From Helichrysum umbraculigerum (lineage: Eukaryota > Streptophyta > Magnoliopsida > Asterales > Asteraceae), in assembly GCA_949592205.1 (NCBI GenBank), contig CATIUR010000001.1, forward strand, positions 14,461,501-14,525,500: 64,000 bases of DNA. The letters run 5' to 3'. Both the position numbers and the translations under genes were made by a program. Positions 54,460 through 63,020 of the stretch are shown here, one piece after another. The notes below the pieces were generated by a model. That model was given only the letters and a program-made list of their open reading frames with translations, was not told the DNA's origin and did not search any database. Positions within the stretch are counted from its first letter, which is position 1, and each line of letters opens with the position of its first letter.

Positions 54460-55205
54460 TGAATTAATACAGGGACACTTCGTTTCTATACAAGGATTGG
54501 TTTCTTCTATATAGGATGAGCTTGACTGAACTATAGGAGATATACATATATTAAAATCTAGGGTTTTTGAACATTGTGAGGTTGATAATTTTACAGAGGG
54601 TTTTGGTTTCATAGAATATTTTTCGATGTTCTTCATTCTTCAAATCTTCTTTCTTTTATAGATAAATTTGCCGGTTATCAATCTTGTTTTAACTGGCATC
54701 TTTCGGTAAACTTTTATTGATTCAATCTTCTTTTCTTGATTTAATAGTCTTCTTTTCTTTTGTCGGCCACAAAACTTGCTTTTATAAAGTACTTTGTCTT
54801 CTTTTCCTTTTCTTGAATAATAGAACTAGCTTTCCATAAAGTCTCTTTGTCTTCTTTCTTCAATTATATGGAATTTGTCGGGAATCTTTTCTTTAATAAT
54901 TCTGCTTTTGAAAATATGAATGCTTTTACTTTTGGTAGGGTCGTCCACTTTCTCTTTGATTGTCGTATCTTCAAATATGCTTTCAATAATTTATAACCGC
55001 TTTCATGGTGGTAGGGCCTTCCATTTTCTCTTAAACTTGTCACCTGTAAACTTTCTTGTTCATATGGACAAATAATGTCGTTCTAAAATATAGATGTTAG
55101 TAATTTATTCTGGTTCATAAGTAATCAAATTTTTCTGGTATATAATAAACTCAATAATATCTTTCTTAAATATAGACTCTCATTGGGATCTTTTAGAATA
55201 TAGAC
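54460..55205 (-). other. Viral large intergenic region
   Basis: AT-rich and pyrimidine-rich (CTTCTTTTC runs on the plus strand) with no ORF of coding character. Holds promoter signals. Confidence 0.6.
54779..54786 (-). promoter_or_regulatory. Viral TATA box
   Basis: Minus strand TATAAAAG in the intergenic region, about 330-370 bases upstream of the AATAAA copies and 480 upstream of the PBS, consistent with the pregenomic RNA promoter. Confidence 0.5.
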
Positions 55206-55211
55206 ACAATT

Positions 55212-56405
55212 TTATAAAGTTATATCTTCATAAGGATCTTGAGCATCTTGATATAAATCTTCGCTTGGAGTTGGGGAACCTTTAATTTCATTTATAATCT
55301 TCTGCATTTCTTCTTGAGATGAGCATTCTTGTAAACGCTTTATAAAGTCTCTGTCCTGAATAACTGGAGTAATAGGAGTAGAGCTGCTTTCTTTGTTAGA
55401 AATATACTGTTGATAATAATCGTTGACAGCCTTAATATCTGCCTGACTTTCATCTATTCTTTTCCACCATTTGACACTAAATTGTCGATATAATAATGGA
55501 GGAGAAGTATCTTGAGATTCTTGTTTCTTATATGTGAATAGAACAATCCATGGCAACTTGAATATAATAGAGAATTGAAGAGTGTATTCAGAAGGGGAAA
55601 TATGGTCTTCCATGAAATAATCTTTATATTTATGAAAACCTTCCAGAACTTTTGGTGGGAAGGTGGCAGGGATATTGCCAAAATATCTGAACCATTTTAT
55701 AAACCATCTTGGATATATGCTAGAAAATTTTTCAGCAAAATAGAAGAACCAGGTGTGGTTAAAGCTTCTTAATAGAAAGGCATAAAACCAGGCTTCTTGA
55801 TAGTCATAATAATTATAAATTGGATAACTAGGATAACTAGAAAGAGTTTTGTGATTATAGGGTTTTAGAGACCATTCTTCTGGAGTAATGATCTTTAGAA
55901 TCTTAACTTTGCTACCGTCAATATAATCCGGGTTTTTCTGGTTTAGAGTATGATCTATAATAACTGAACCACTGTCGACAAGAATTGTTTGATAGTACTC
56001 TCTTGTTTTATAATCATCAACATAAAAATGGGAATTTTTTGGATATAAATATTCAATCAAGGTTTGAAAATTCTGACTTAACTTTTGTTCCTCAAATGGC
56101 TCAAGGATTTTTATAATTTGTTTGTTGGGGTTTATAGAATATTCTGGAGTGATGGATGGAGTAGAGAAATTTCTTGATGGTATAGTTTGTGCTAGTTTAG
56201 AGGGTGAAGGCTGGCTTATAACTGGTTTTGTTGGAATAGATTGTGCAAGAACTGAATATGGTGGTCTTGGTCTGGGAGCTATAGGACCAAATCTGTTGGG
56301 ATGTATAGGTAATGCTGGGAAATTTCTTTGATTAGAAGAGGATGATGATGTTGACTGGTTGATAGATTGTTTGGTGAGAACGATCTTCCTGTTAGACTCA
56401 CTCAT
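55212..56405 (-). CDS. Pararetrovirus 397-residue ORF, unknown function
   Basis: The ATG overlaps the polyprotein stop as ATGA (56405-56402). The N-terminal 100 residues are Ser/Pro/Gln-rich. The middle (about 105-310) is a well-folded-looking, aromatic-rich domain with FAEKFSSIYPRWFIKWFRYF, YNYYDYQEAWFYAFLLRSFN and FIIFKLPWIV-like hydrophobic segments. The C-terminal 60 residues are charged, ending in an acidic tail. Its position after pol is that of the translation transactivator (ORF VI) in caulimoviruses, but I see no viroplasmin signature, so I do not assign that role. Open throughout. Confidence 0.85.
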   Translation of the reverse strand: MSESNRKIVLTKQSINQSTSSSSSNQRNFPALPIHPNRFGPIAPRPRPPYSVLAQSIPTKPVISQPSPSKLAQTIPSRNFSTPSITPEYSINPNKQIIKILEPFEEQKLSQNFQTLIEYLYPKNSHFYVDDYKTREYYQTILVDSGSVIIDHTLNQKNPDYIDGSKVKILKIITPEEWSLKPYNHKTLSSYPSYPIYNYYDYQEAWFYAFLLRSFNHTWFFYFAEKFSSIYPRWFIKWFRYFGNIPATFPPKVLEGFHKYKDYFMEDHISPSEYTLQFSIIFKLPWIVLFTYKKQESQDTSPPLLYRQFSVKWWKRIDESQADIKAVNDYYQQYISNKESSSTPITPVIQDRDFIKRLQECSSQEEMQKIINEIKGSPTPSEDLYQDAQDPYEDITL

Positions 56406-59400
56406 TTTCTCTGTAAAAATTCTCTTGATAAAAAATCGGGTAAAGAATTGTCTTTTCCTTTTATAAATTCGATTGTAAAATCAAAATTTCCTAAAATAGC
56501 TTGCCATCTGGCAAAAACTTGTTTAGAAATTAAATTTTTAACATCTTTTTCTAAAATATATTTGGCAGATAAACAATCAATTCTTAATAAAAAAGGTTTC
56601 ATATACAAATCATCTTCAAATTTTTTAATATTTAGAACAATACTTAAAATTTCCTTTTTAATAGTAGAATAATTCTTTTGGGTATCGTTCCAGGAACCAG
56701 AATAGAATCTTACTAATTTTTCTTCTTTATTATCTAGTTTTTGTTTTAGAATTCCCCCAAATCCTAAGTCACTAGCATCAGTTTCTACAATAAGACTAGC
56801 ATTAGGGTGAGGAATGTTTAAGCATGGAAGAATTTTTACTTTTTCTTTGATTTGTCTTATAATCTTTGTATGTTCTTCGGTCCAAGGTTTAGGATTCTTT
56901 TTTAACCTATCATATAAGGGCTTACATATAATTCCTAAGTCTTTGAAGAAATCATGAATATAATTCAAACATCCTAAGAATCTTTGTAATTGTGTTTTAT
57001 CTTTTATTTCGTCAGGAAATTTATTGGTAAATTCAAGACTTCTTTCAATGGGTTTTATAGTTCCTTGAATAATATTATGACCTAGAAATCTTACATCTGT
57101 TTGGAATAATAACATTTTTGTGGGTGAAACGGCTAATCCATTTTTATAAATAGTATCGTAGAATATATTTAAGTGTTTAAAATGTTGATCAATATTTTTT
57201 GAAAATATTAAAACATCATCAATATAAACAATTACAAAATTTCCAATTGGTAAAATAATATCATTCATAATATTTTGAAATTCTGAAGGAGCGTTTTTTA
57301 GTCCAAATGGCATAACGTTCCATTCAAAGTGTCCAAAAGGGACATTAAATCCTGTTTTATACTTATCTTCTTCTTTTATTTGGATTTGCCAAAATCCAGA
57401 TTTCATGTCAAATTTCGAAAATATTTTTGAGTCATATAATTTTTTCAACAAATCTCTTTTATTAGGTATAGGATATCTAATCCATTCTAATACTTTATTT
57501 AAGGGTTTATAATTTATAACTAATCTTGGGATACCTCTTTCTATTTCGGCGTTATTAATTACATAAAAGGCTGAACATGACCATGGTGACTTAGAGGGTC
57601 TAATAAGTCTTTTTTCTAATAGTTCTTTGATTTCTTTTTTACAATTTAGTTCTAATTCGATAGACATGTGTATAGATTTTGCTTTAGTAGGTATATTCTT
57701 TTCATTGAATTCTTTAATATAAGGTAATCCTACAGTGTGTTGCTTTCTTTTCCAGAAAGCACTGGGTATAGTTGAACAAACATTATTTTTAAATTTTTCT
57801 TCAATAAATTTTACTTTATTCTGTATATTTTTGTCTAGCAATTGATTATATATTCTTCTATCATTTATTTCATTAATTAAAAATTCAGCTTGTTTTCTTT
57901 TATTTTTGATTAAATGTAATTCATGGGTAATAATAGGTGTAGTAAATTCGAAAATTATTTCTTTATTTAATACTTTCGTGATAATACCTCTTTCATCTAC
58001 ACTTATAGGATATAATTGTATTATAAAGGGTAATCCTAATATAATTTGAGAGGTTAAATTTTTTACTAATATAAGATGAGTTTTAAAACAATAATTTTCT
58101 TTACATATATGGACATTGGATAATTTATAGCCTATACTAAGTCTAGATCCACTGGCTGTGGATAATCTCTGAGTAGATTTTTCAAAATATTTAGTTGGAA
58201 TTAAACCTTCCTGTATACAATTTAAATCTGCTCCAGAGTCAACTAAAGCAATTAAGGTTATTTTAAATTCTCCGTTTATCATTATATTTACTTTTGTATG
58301 CCATCTTTGATATTTAGTATATTGGATTGCATTAATTATAGGTTCAATTAAGGGTTTATCTTCTGAGGTTATATTTTGTTCATTTTTATTTTCCTCTATA
58401 GTCTTAACCTTTTCTTTTAAAATTCTTATCTCTGTTTTAACCATATTAAGTTCTTCTTGTAAATCTTGTATTGTTATAGGTTTGGTTTTATTAAATCTTT
58501 TGCATATTTCATTAAAATTATATATGGTATAATCTTCTTCTTCATTACTCTGATTTTTTAATTTTTCTTCTAACTGTTTTAAATATAAATTTTTTGCTTC
58601 TTTATTATCGAGTTTACTTATCATATCTATTAATAAATGTAATTCATCATTATTAGTAATAACATTAATTTTATAGTTACAATTACATGTTCCTATACAT
58701 TCACAATCTTCAGAGTTGCTGCTATTTTTAGATGATTCTTCTTCAATTTTATTTAAATCATTTTCACTATAATCAGATATACTTGATTCATTATCTTTGA
58801 TTAATTTACTAATTTTTTGTCTAAGATCTTCTATATCAATTTCATTAATTTTAGTTTTAGAATAACAATCTTTTGACATATGTCCGGGTCTACCACATTT
58901 ATAACAAATAATAATATCTTGATTGTTCTGTTTTTTATTTTCTCTTCTATATTTGTTATTATATTTTTTGTATGATACTTTCCTTTTTCTTTTATAATCT
59001 TTATTTTGATAGTATTCTTGATTATTTTTTATAGGTTTTTTGTTATATCTTTTATATTTTATTTTCTTAGAACTAGAAGGGGGTAATACTAAAGGTTCAT
59101 AACCATATTGTTCACAAAAATTTCCTAGTTCATGTCTTCCACCTATTCCTTCCTTTTTAATTTTTGCTTTTAGTTTTAAATCTGAACATATAGCTAATCC
59201 TTCTTTATTAACATAGTTTATAATTTCTCCATAGGTTAATTCTTTATAAGGAATTTCATTATTATAATCATTACTTAATTTATTTCTAATTCTTTCAGCA
59301 AATAATTTTGGTAATCCGGTAATAAATCTTTCTTTCCAATAGGATTCTCTACAATCTGGTCTAGTCATAACTTTTGCTAAGAAAACATCTTTATACCATC

Positions 59401-60628
59401 TAAAATCTTGTAATTTTCTACATGTTAAATTTAATAATATGGTTGAATTTCTTTCTTGATATTCTGCTGGGTTTCCTACATAATTTTTTATAATAGCATA
59501 AACTAGAGTGTTTAAAGAATCATCAATCTGTGTTTGAACTGCTGATCCATTTTCTGTTTTTATAATTAATTTTTTTGAATTTAATATATGATTTTTTTCA
59601 TCTTGAGTTACATAACTATCCCACCATCCTTTTAATACTCCTGTAAATCCTGATATTATCATTTGTGTTATTTTATTATCTGAATTTTTATGAGCTTTAT
59701 AAGAAGTTGCTGCCATAGTCATTTCTTGTAACAAGTTTAAAATTTGATATTCTGTTTGACCATCTATATTCCATTCATATATCGAATTTCCATCGTATCT
59801 AGATTGTACAATTTTATCTCTTTCTTCATATTGTAAATCTGGTGGTGTTGGTCTATAATAATAATTTCTTGTTTCTGGTCGAGGTGTATAAGTCTTATTG
59901 GATGTATAAGGATTGTATTTTATTTTTTCTATATTATGAAATTGTTCTTCTATTTCAGATATATCAGAGGTTTCGTCTTCATTTATAGCATTTATATTAT
60001 GATTTGATATAGTAAATCTTTGTAGTTTTTCTTCAATTTCTCTTAATAGTTTACTTTGTCCTCCTAGATTTATAGGTGTTTCTATATTGTAGGGTATAAA
60101 TATAGGGTTTTCTTCTACTTGTATATTAGTTGAAGTACTTGAAGTACTTGCTTCTTCATTTTTATATTCTATTCTATCTAATTGTTGTCCTATAGTATTT
60201 AACATTTCATTAGTATGATTATTTTGATATACAATGTTTTTTAATATTTTATCAGTATCTGGTTTATCAGCTTTTGAAAAGGGTATTCCTATATATTCTT
60301 TTTCTTCCTTTTTTATAATTATATCTTTACAAGGTGGCTTAATACTTATAATTTCTTCATTAGTTGTTAAATCAGTATATGATCTATTTATATTTGTCAT
60401 TGCTTCAATCCTGGTTTTATAAGGAAATTCTATATTTTCTTCTATACAATATAATTCAAACCATGTAAAAAACGGTATATTTTCTTTGTTGTCTTGCATA
60501 TAAAGAATCCATTTTAATTCATGAAACATTTTTTTATCTTTAAAATTAAGTTCATACCAAGTAAGTTTTTCTTTATTATAGTTATTTAGTTTTTCGTTCA
60601 ATAAATATTCTAAATCTTTTATATTCAT
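56402..60628 (-). CDS. Pararetrovirus polyprotein: capsid, protease, RT, RNase H
   Basis: 1,408 residues, apparently uninterrupted. The N-terminal 160 residues are charged; the capsid region (about 260-640) includes LLQEMTMAATSYKAHKN, GVLKGWWDSYV, SYWKERFITGLPKLFAERIR and a CCHC knuckle CYKCGRPGHMSKDC near residue 576. An acidic, coiled-coil stretch follows (620-760), then the aspartic protease (LVDSGADLNCIQ, about 796), RT (GFWQIQIKEEDKYKTGF; catalytic YIDDVLIF near 1137; FLGHNI) and RNase H (ETDASDLGFGG near 1281; LPDFLSREF at the end). The movement domain is absent because it is a separate ORF. Starts four bases after the preceding ORF stop. Confidence 0.95.
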   Translation of the reverse strand: MNIKDLEYLLNEKLNNYNKEKLTWYELNFKDKKMFHELKWILYMQDNKENIPFFTWFELYCIEENIEFPYKTRIEAMTNINRSYTDLTTNEEIISIKPPCKDIIIKKEEKEYIGIPFSKADKPDTDKILKNIVYQNNHTNEMLNTIGQQLDRIEYKNEEASTSSTSTNIQVEENPIFIPYNIETPINLGGQSKLLREIEEKLQRFTISNHNINAINEDETSDISEIEEQFHNIEKIKYNPYTSNKTYTPRPETRNYYYRPTPPDLQYEERDKIVQSRYDGNSIYEWNIDGQTEYQILNLLQEMTMAATSYKAHKNSDNKITQMIISGFTGVLKGWWDSYVTQDEKNHILNSKKLIIKTENGSAVQTQIDDSLNTLVYAIIKNYVGNPAEYQERNSTILLNLTCRKLQDFRWYKDVFLAKVMTRPDCRESYWKERFITGLPKLFAERIRNKLSNDYNNEIPYKELTYGEIINYVNKEGLAICSDLKLKAKIKKEGIGGRHELGNFCEQYGYEPLVLPPSSSKKIKYKRYNKKPIKNNQEYYQNKDYKRKRKVSYKKYNNKYRRENKKQNNQDIIICYKCGRPGHMSKDCYSKTKINEIDIEDLRQKISKLIKDNESSISDYSENDLNKIEEESSKNSSNSEDCECIGTCNCNYKINVITNNDELHLLIDMISKLDNKEAKNLYLKQLEEKLKNQSNEEEDYTIYNFNEICKRFNKTKPITIQDLQEELNMVKTEIRILKEKVKTIEENKNEQNITSEDKPLIEPIINAIQYTKYQRWHTKVNIMINGEFKITLIALVDSGADLNCIQEGLIPTKYFEKSTQRLSTASGSRLSIGYKLSNVHICKENYCFKTHLILVKNLTSQIILGLPFIIQLYPISVDERGIITKVLNKEIIFEFTTPIITHELHLIKNKRKQAEFLINEINDRRIYNQLLDKNIQNKVKFIEEKFKNNVCSTIPSAFWKRKQHTVGLPYIKEFNEKNIPTKAKSIHMSIELELNCKKEIKELLEKRLIRPSKSPWSCSAFYVINNAEIERGIPRLVINYKPLNKVLEWIRYPIPNKRDLLKKLYDSKIFSKFDMKSGFWQIQIKEEDKYKTGFNVPFGHFEWNVMPFGLKNAPSEFQNIMNDIILPIGNFVIVYIDDVLIFSKNIDQHFKHLNIFYDTIYKNGLAVSPTKMLLFQTDVRFLGHNIIQGTIKPIERSLEFTNKFPDEIKDKTQLQRFLGCLNYIHDFFKDLGIICKPLYDRLKKNPKPWTEEHTKIIRQIKEKVKILPCLNIPHPNASLIVETDASDLGFGGILKQKLDNKEEKLVRFYSGSWNDTQKNYSTIKKEILSIVLNIKKFEDDLYMKPFLLRIDCLSAKYILEKDVKNLISKQVFARWQAILGNFDFTIEFIKGKDNSLPDFLSREFLQRK

Positions 60629-60632
60629 TGTT

Positions 60633-60893
60633 TTAACAAATTGTTAATTTAGATCTTGTTGTTTTTATTTTATTTGCGTTTATTTTTAATAGTATATTTA
60701 TTGTATCTATATGTTTTGATGTGATATTCTTTATATATTTTATTTGATCTTTACTTAACCATTTATAATTTCTATCTCTTTTGGTTTTAAATTCTTCTAT
60801 CTGTTGAATTAATTGTTTTCGTTCTTCATATAAGAATATTAAATAAACTGATATAAAACTATTATGATCGTTATTCATTTGTATTTTACTCAT
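60633..60893 (-). CDS. Pararetrovirus small ORF, 86 residues
   Basis: Begins at an ATG overlapping the stop of the upstream 45-codon ORF (ATGA, 60893-60890) and ends four bases before the polyprotein ATG. Lys/Ile-rich and likely alpha-helical (EERKQLIQQIEEFKTKRDRN). Its place between movement protein and capsid is that of virion-associated or aphid-factor proteins in other genera; no sequence signature confirms that. Confidence 0.65.
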   Translation of the reverse strand: MSKIQMNNDHNSFISVYLIFLYEERKQLIQQIEEFKTKRDRNYKWLSKDQIKYIKNITSKHIDTINILLKINANKIKTTRSKLTIC

Positions 60894-61027
60894 AATTGTT
60901 CTTTTCTATAATAATCTACTTCAGATTTAGTAGGGTTATAAGTGTTACTAAAATCTTCACTCATATTATCATCTTCATATAGTGGTTTAGGTATAGATCT
61001 ATTAAAATCAACTCCTTTAACTCTCAT
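60890..61027 (-). CDS. Pararetrovirus tiny ORF, 45 residues
   Basis: ATG at 61027, three bases after the movement protein TAG, stop overlapping the next ATG. Acidic peptide starting MRVKGVDFNRSIPKPLYEDD. The tight stop-start chain suggests coupled translation; it may also be spacer. Confidence 0.45.
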   Translation of the reverse strand: MRVKGVDFNRSIPKPLYEDDNMSEDFSNTYNPTKSEVDYYRKEQL

Positions 61028-61030
61028 AGA

Positions 61031-61951
61031 CTATGATCTTCTTAATAAGGGTTCACTAGATTTTGAACTAGAGGTTTCAGGAATATATGTAGAATATCTA
61101 GGTGGTTCTTTTCCAAAATCTATCTCTATACTTCCGTCAGTATGTTCTGTAATATCTGATATTTTGCTAATAGTTTCTAAAGGTTTGGGTGAACTTATAT
61201 CTTCTAATTTCCAATTTTGGTTTTGAGTAATTTCATTCCATTTTAATCTTTTAGGTATATTAACTCTAGAATTTCTAGTATTAGCTTCAAATATTATAGT
61301 TTCATCTTTTGGTGACATAAGTTTTGATCTTGGTTCCACAGTAGTGGTCATTGTTTTATATAAAACTCTATATATAACTAGTATAGGGTCAGTTCCTTGT
61401 TTAATATCTAAATTTTTTGTTTTAATTGTTAAGGTTAAAGTATCTAATATATTTTTATCGAATAAGGATATAGTGAAATTAGGATAACAATTAAAATATA
61501 TAGGGCCATTACATATATTGGATTCTGCCATAGCTAATAAAGAATTTTTAAAATTTAAATGTCTAGCATCTCTTAATATAACTAAAGTAGGTACATCTAA
61601 CCCTATTCTAGTCAAGGGTTTAATAGCTATCTGTATTAATCCTATATGTAGAAATTTATAATTTTTCATATGATCTTTAATAGTATTCTTGGAAAAAAGT
61701 TGTATACATTGATTATTTTGTAGAAGAGGTAAAGTTTTTTCTGTTTGTTTTATAGAATATCCCTGGAAATAATCAAAAGAACCAATTTTATAAATATTAC
61801 TAATCTTTTGTTTAGGTATACTCCAATCTTTCAAATTGTTTTCAATGTTTGAAATAGAAACTTCCATAGAATTTGTATGATCATGTTCTTCTTCGATTTC
61901 AGAAGTAGAACTACTTCTTTGATTTGATAGTAATCTTGCGATTCTATTCAT
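61031..61951 (-). CDS. Pararetrovirus movement protein (30K superfamily)
   Basis: 306 residues. The core has HIGLIQIAIKPLTRIGLDVP (from residue 102) and RDARHLNF (127-134), then GPIYFNCYPNFTISL, matching caulimovirid movement proteins of the 30K superfamily, which form tubules through plasmodesmata. The C-terminal 90 residues are hydrophilic and Ser/Glu-rich. The frame is open and the ATG is the first in its frame; it lies about 300 bases from the PBS. In contrast to badna- and petuviruses it is not fused to the polyprotein. Confidence 0.88.
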   Translation of the reverse strand: MNRIARLLSNQRSSSTSEIEEEHDHTNSMEVSISNIENNLKDWSIPKQKISNIYKIGSFDYFQGYSIKQTEKTLPLLQNNQCIQLFSKNTIKDHMKNYKFLHIGLIQIAIKPLTRIGLDVPTLVILRDARHLNFKNSLLAMAESNICNGPIYFNCYPNFTISLFDKNILDTLTLTIKTKNLDIKQGTDPILVIYRVLYKTMTTTVEPRSKLMSPKDETIIFEANTRNSRVNIPKRLKWNEITQNQNWKLEDISSPKPLETISKISDITEHTDGSIEIDFGKEPPRYSTYIPETSSSKSSEPLLRRS

Positions 61952-62245
61952 ATTTAAATTATTAACTATTTGATTTAAACTTTGTTTTCTGAAAATCTTA
62001 ACTTATAATGTTGATTGAACATACCTTCTCCGGGAACACCCCCATATCGCTGTGGTACGGTCGTCTTACTGTCCGTCTGCGACTAATTCCAACCAGCTGA
62101 TCGACAGGGCTTACCAACGCAGATGTATATTTTCTCAACATATATAAATTAATTTTTTCTTTCAACAATGATAAAATCAAACAATTCATAATTTTCATAA
62201 GAATATAATCCATAACTACTACCACCTCAAAAAAAATGAGCTCAT
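61952..62245 (-). other. Viral leader between PBS and movement protein
   Basis: About 300 bases, with a GC-richer block (62025-62125) containing GGTGTTCCCGGAGAAGG and GCAGACGGACAG, the only such block in the AT-rich virus, probably structured RNA. The frame that crosses it into the TA repeat is not a gene. Confidence 0.5.
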
Positions 62246-62246
62246 G

Positions 62247-62256
62247 GCTCTGATAC

Positions 62257-62258
<2 letters not shown>
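62247..62258 (-). other. Viral primer-binding site
   Basis: Minus strand TGGTATCAGAGC, complementary to initiator tRNA-Met; followed by CATGAGCTC. Confidence 0.85.

Positions 62259-62260
<2 letters not shown>

Positions 62261-62315
<55 letters not shown>
62261..62315. repeat. (TA)n microsatellite, right
   Basis: About 27 TA units beginning at the viral end (CCAAA/TATATA). Confidence 0.98.
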
Positions 62316-62317
<2 letters not shown>

Positions 62318-63015
62318 AGTCTTGACATATTATTTAAATACTCCGTATAAGCTAAGTACGTACTAATAAAGAAAATACAAGGCTTGAAATTTATTTGAAG
62401 TAAACAGAAGAAATTGGTAGACCAATGAAGTAAATTTGTACTTAAGACTTGAAAGTTATTTTCAAATGTTATTGTTGTTTTTTAAGACTAATTTTATTGA
62501 TGTCCGGCATATAAAATCAGCCAAAATCAATTCTTGAACTAACTTATTAAAAATTAACATAAAAAACCAATTTCAAGAACGAATGTCGCAAATTTACTAA
62601 TGTGTTTATGCTACTGTTTGATGGGAAAGTCGTAACGTCAATTTAAGATAAGCCCATAACATGCATCTTGGTATTTTCGGTTTAACAGAATGTGATACAT
62701 GTTTCATTGAAGCTCCACCTACAAAGTAATAAAGAGAAAACCGAAAAACAGAAAGAAAAAATTGCTCGTAGCAGAGTACTCTGTACATGCCAATATGCCA
62801 TTACTGCTACAAACGTCGATCACAGTTGAGAAAAATAGAACATCGAAGTTTATGCAAAAAAAGAAATTAAAACTTGGAGCCCGACCAGCAATATTCCTGA
62901 AATCTTAAAAATTAACTATACTACTATGTACAATATGAATATATGATTGGTTGATGCAAACTTCATCCTTTGTTTGTGAGCTTCAACATTACAATATATT
63001 GCAGCACATAAAGTG
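62316..63015. other. Intergenic and 3' flank of the last gene
   Basis: AT-rich; no element seen. The last 100-200 bases are the likely 3' UTR of the PB1 gene. Confidence 0.4.
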
Positions 63016-63020
63016 AATAT

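Larger units (their letters stand above)
54293..62261 (-). mobile_element. Endogenous pararetrovirus (Caulimoviridae), one genome unit
   Basis: Minus-strand order: PBS, leader, movement protein, two small ORFs, capsid-protease-RT-RNase H polyprotein, 397-residue ORF, intergenic region with TATA box and AATAAA signals, PBS again. CTCTGATACCAAAT (14 bases, containing the rc of the tRNA primer site) occurs at both ends (54293-54306 and 62248-62261), so the unit is about 7,955 bp, a normal size for this family. There is no integrase, as expected for pararetroviruses, which enter plant genomes passively. It lies beside (TA)n arrays. Genus needs an RT tree; a separate movement protein with fused capsid and polymerase is not the arrangement of caulimo-, badna- or petuviruses. 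Confidence 0.9.

Noticed and set aside
61998..62318. 106-codon frame starting in the TA repeat as a viral protein
   Set aside because: It starts with an Ile-Tyr run from the microsatellite and crosses the PBS and leader; not coding.
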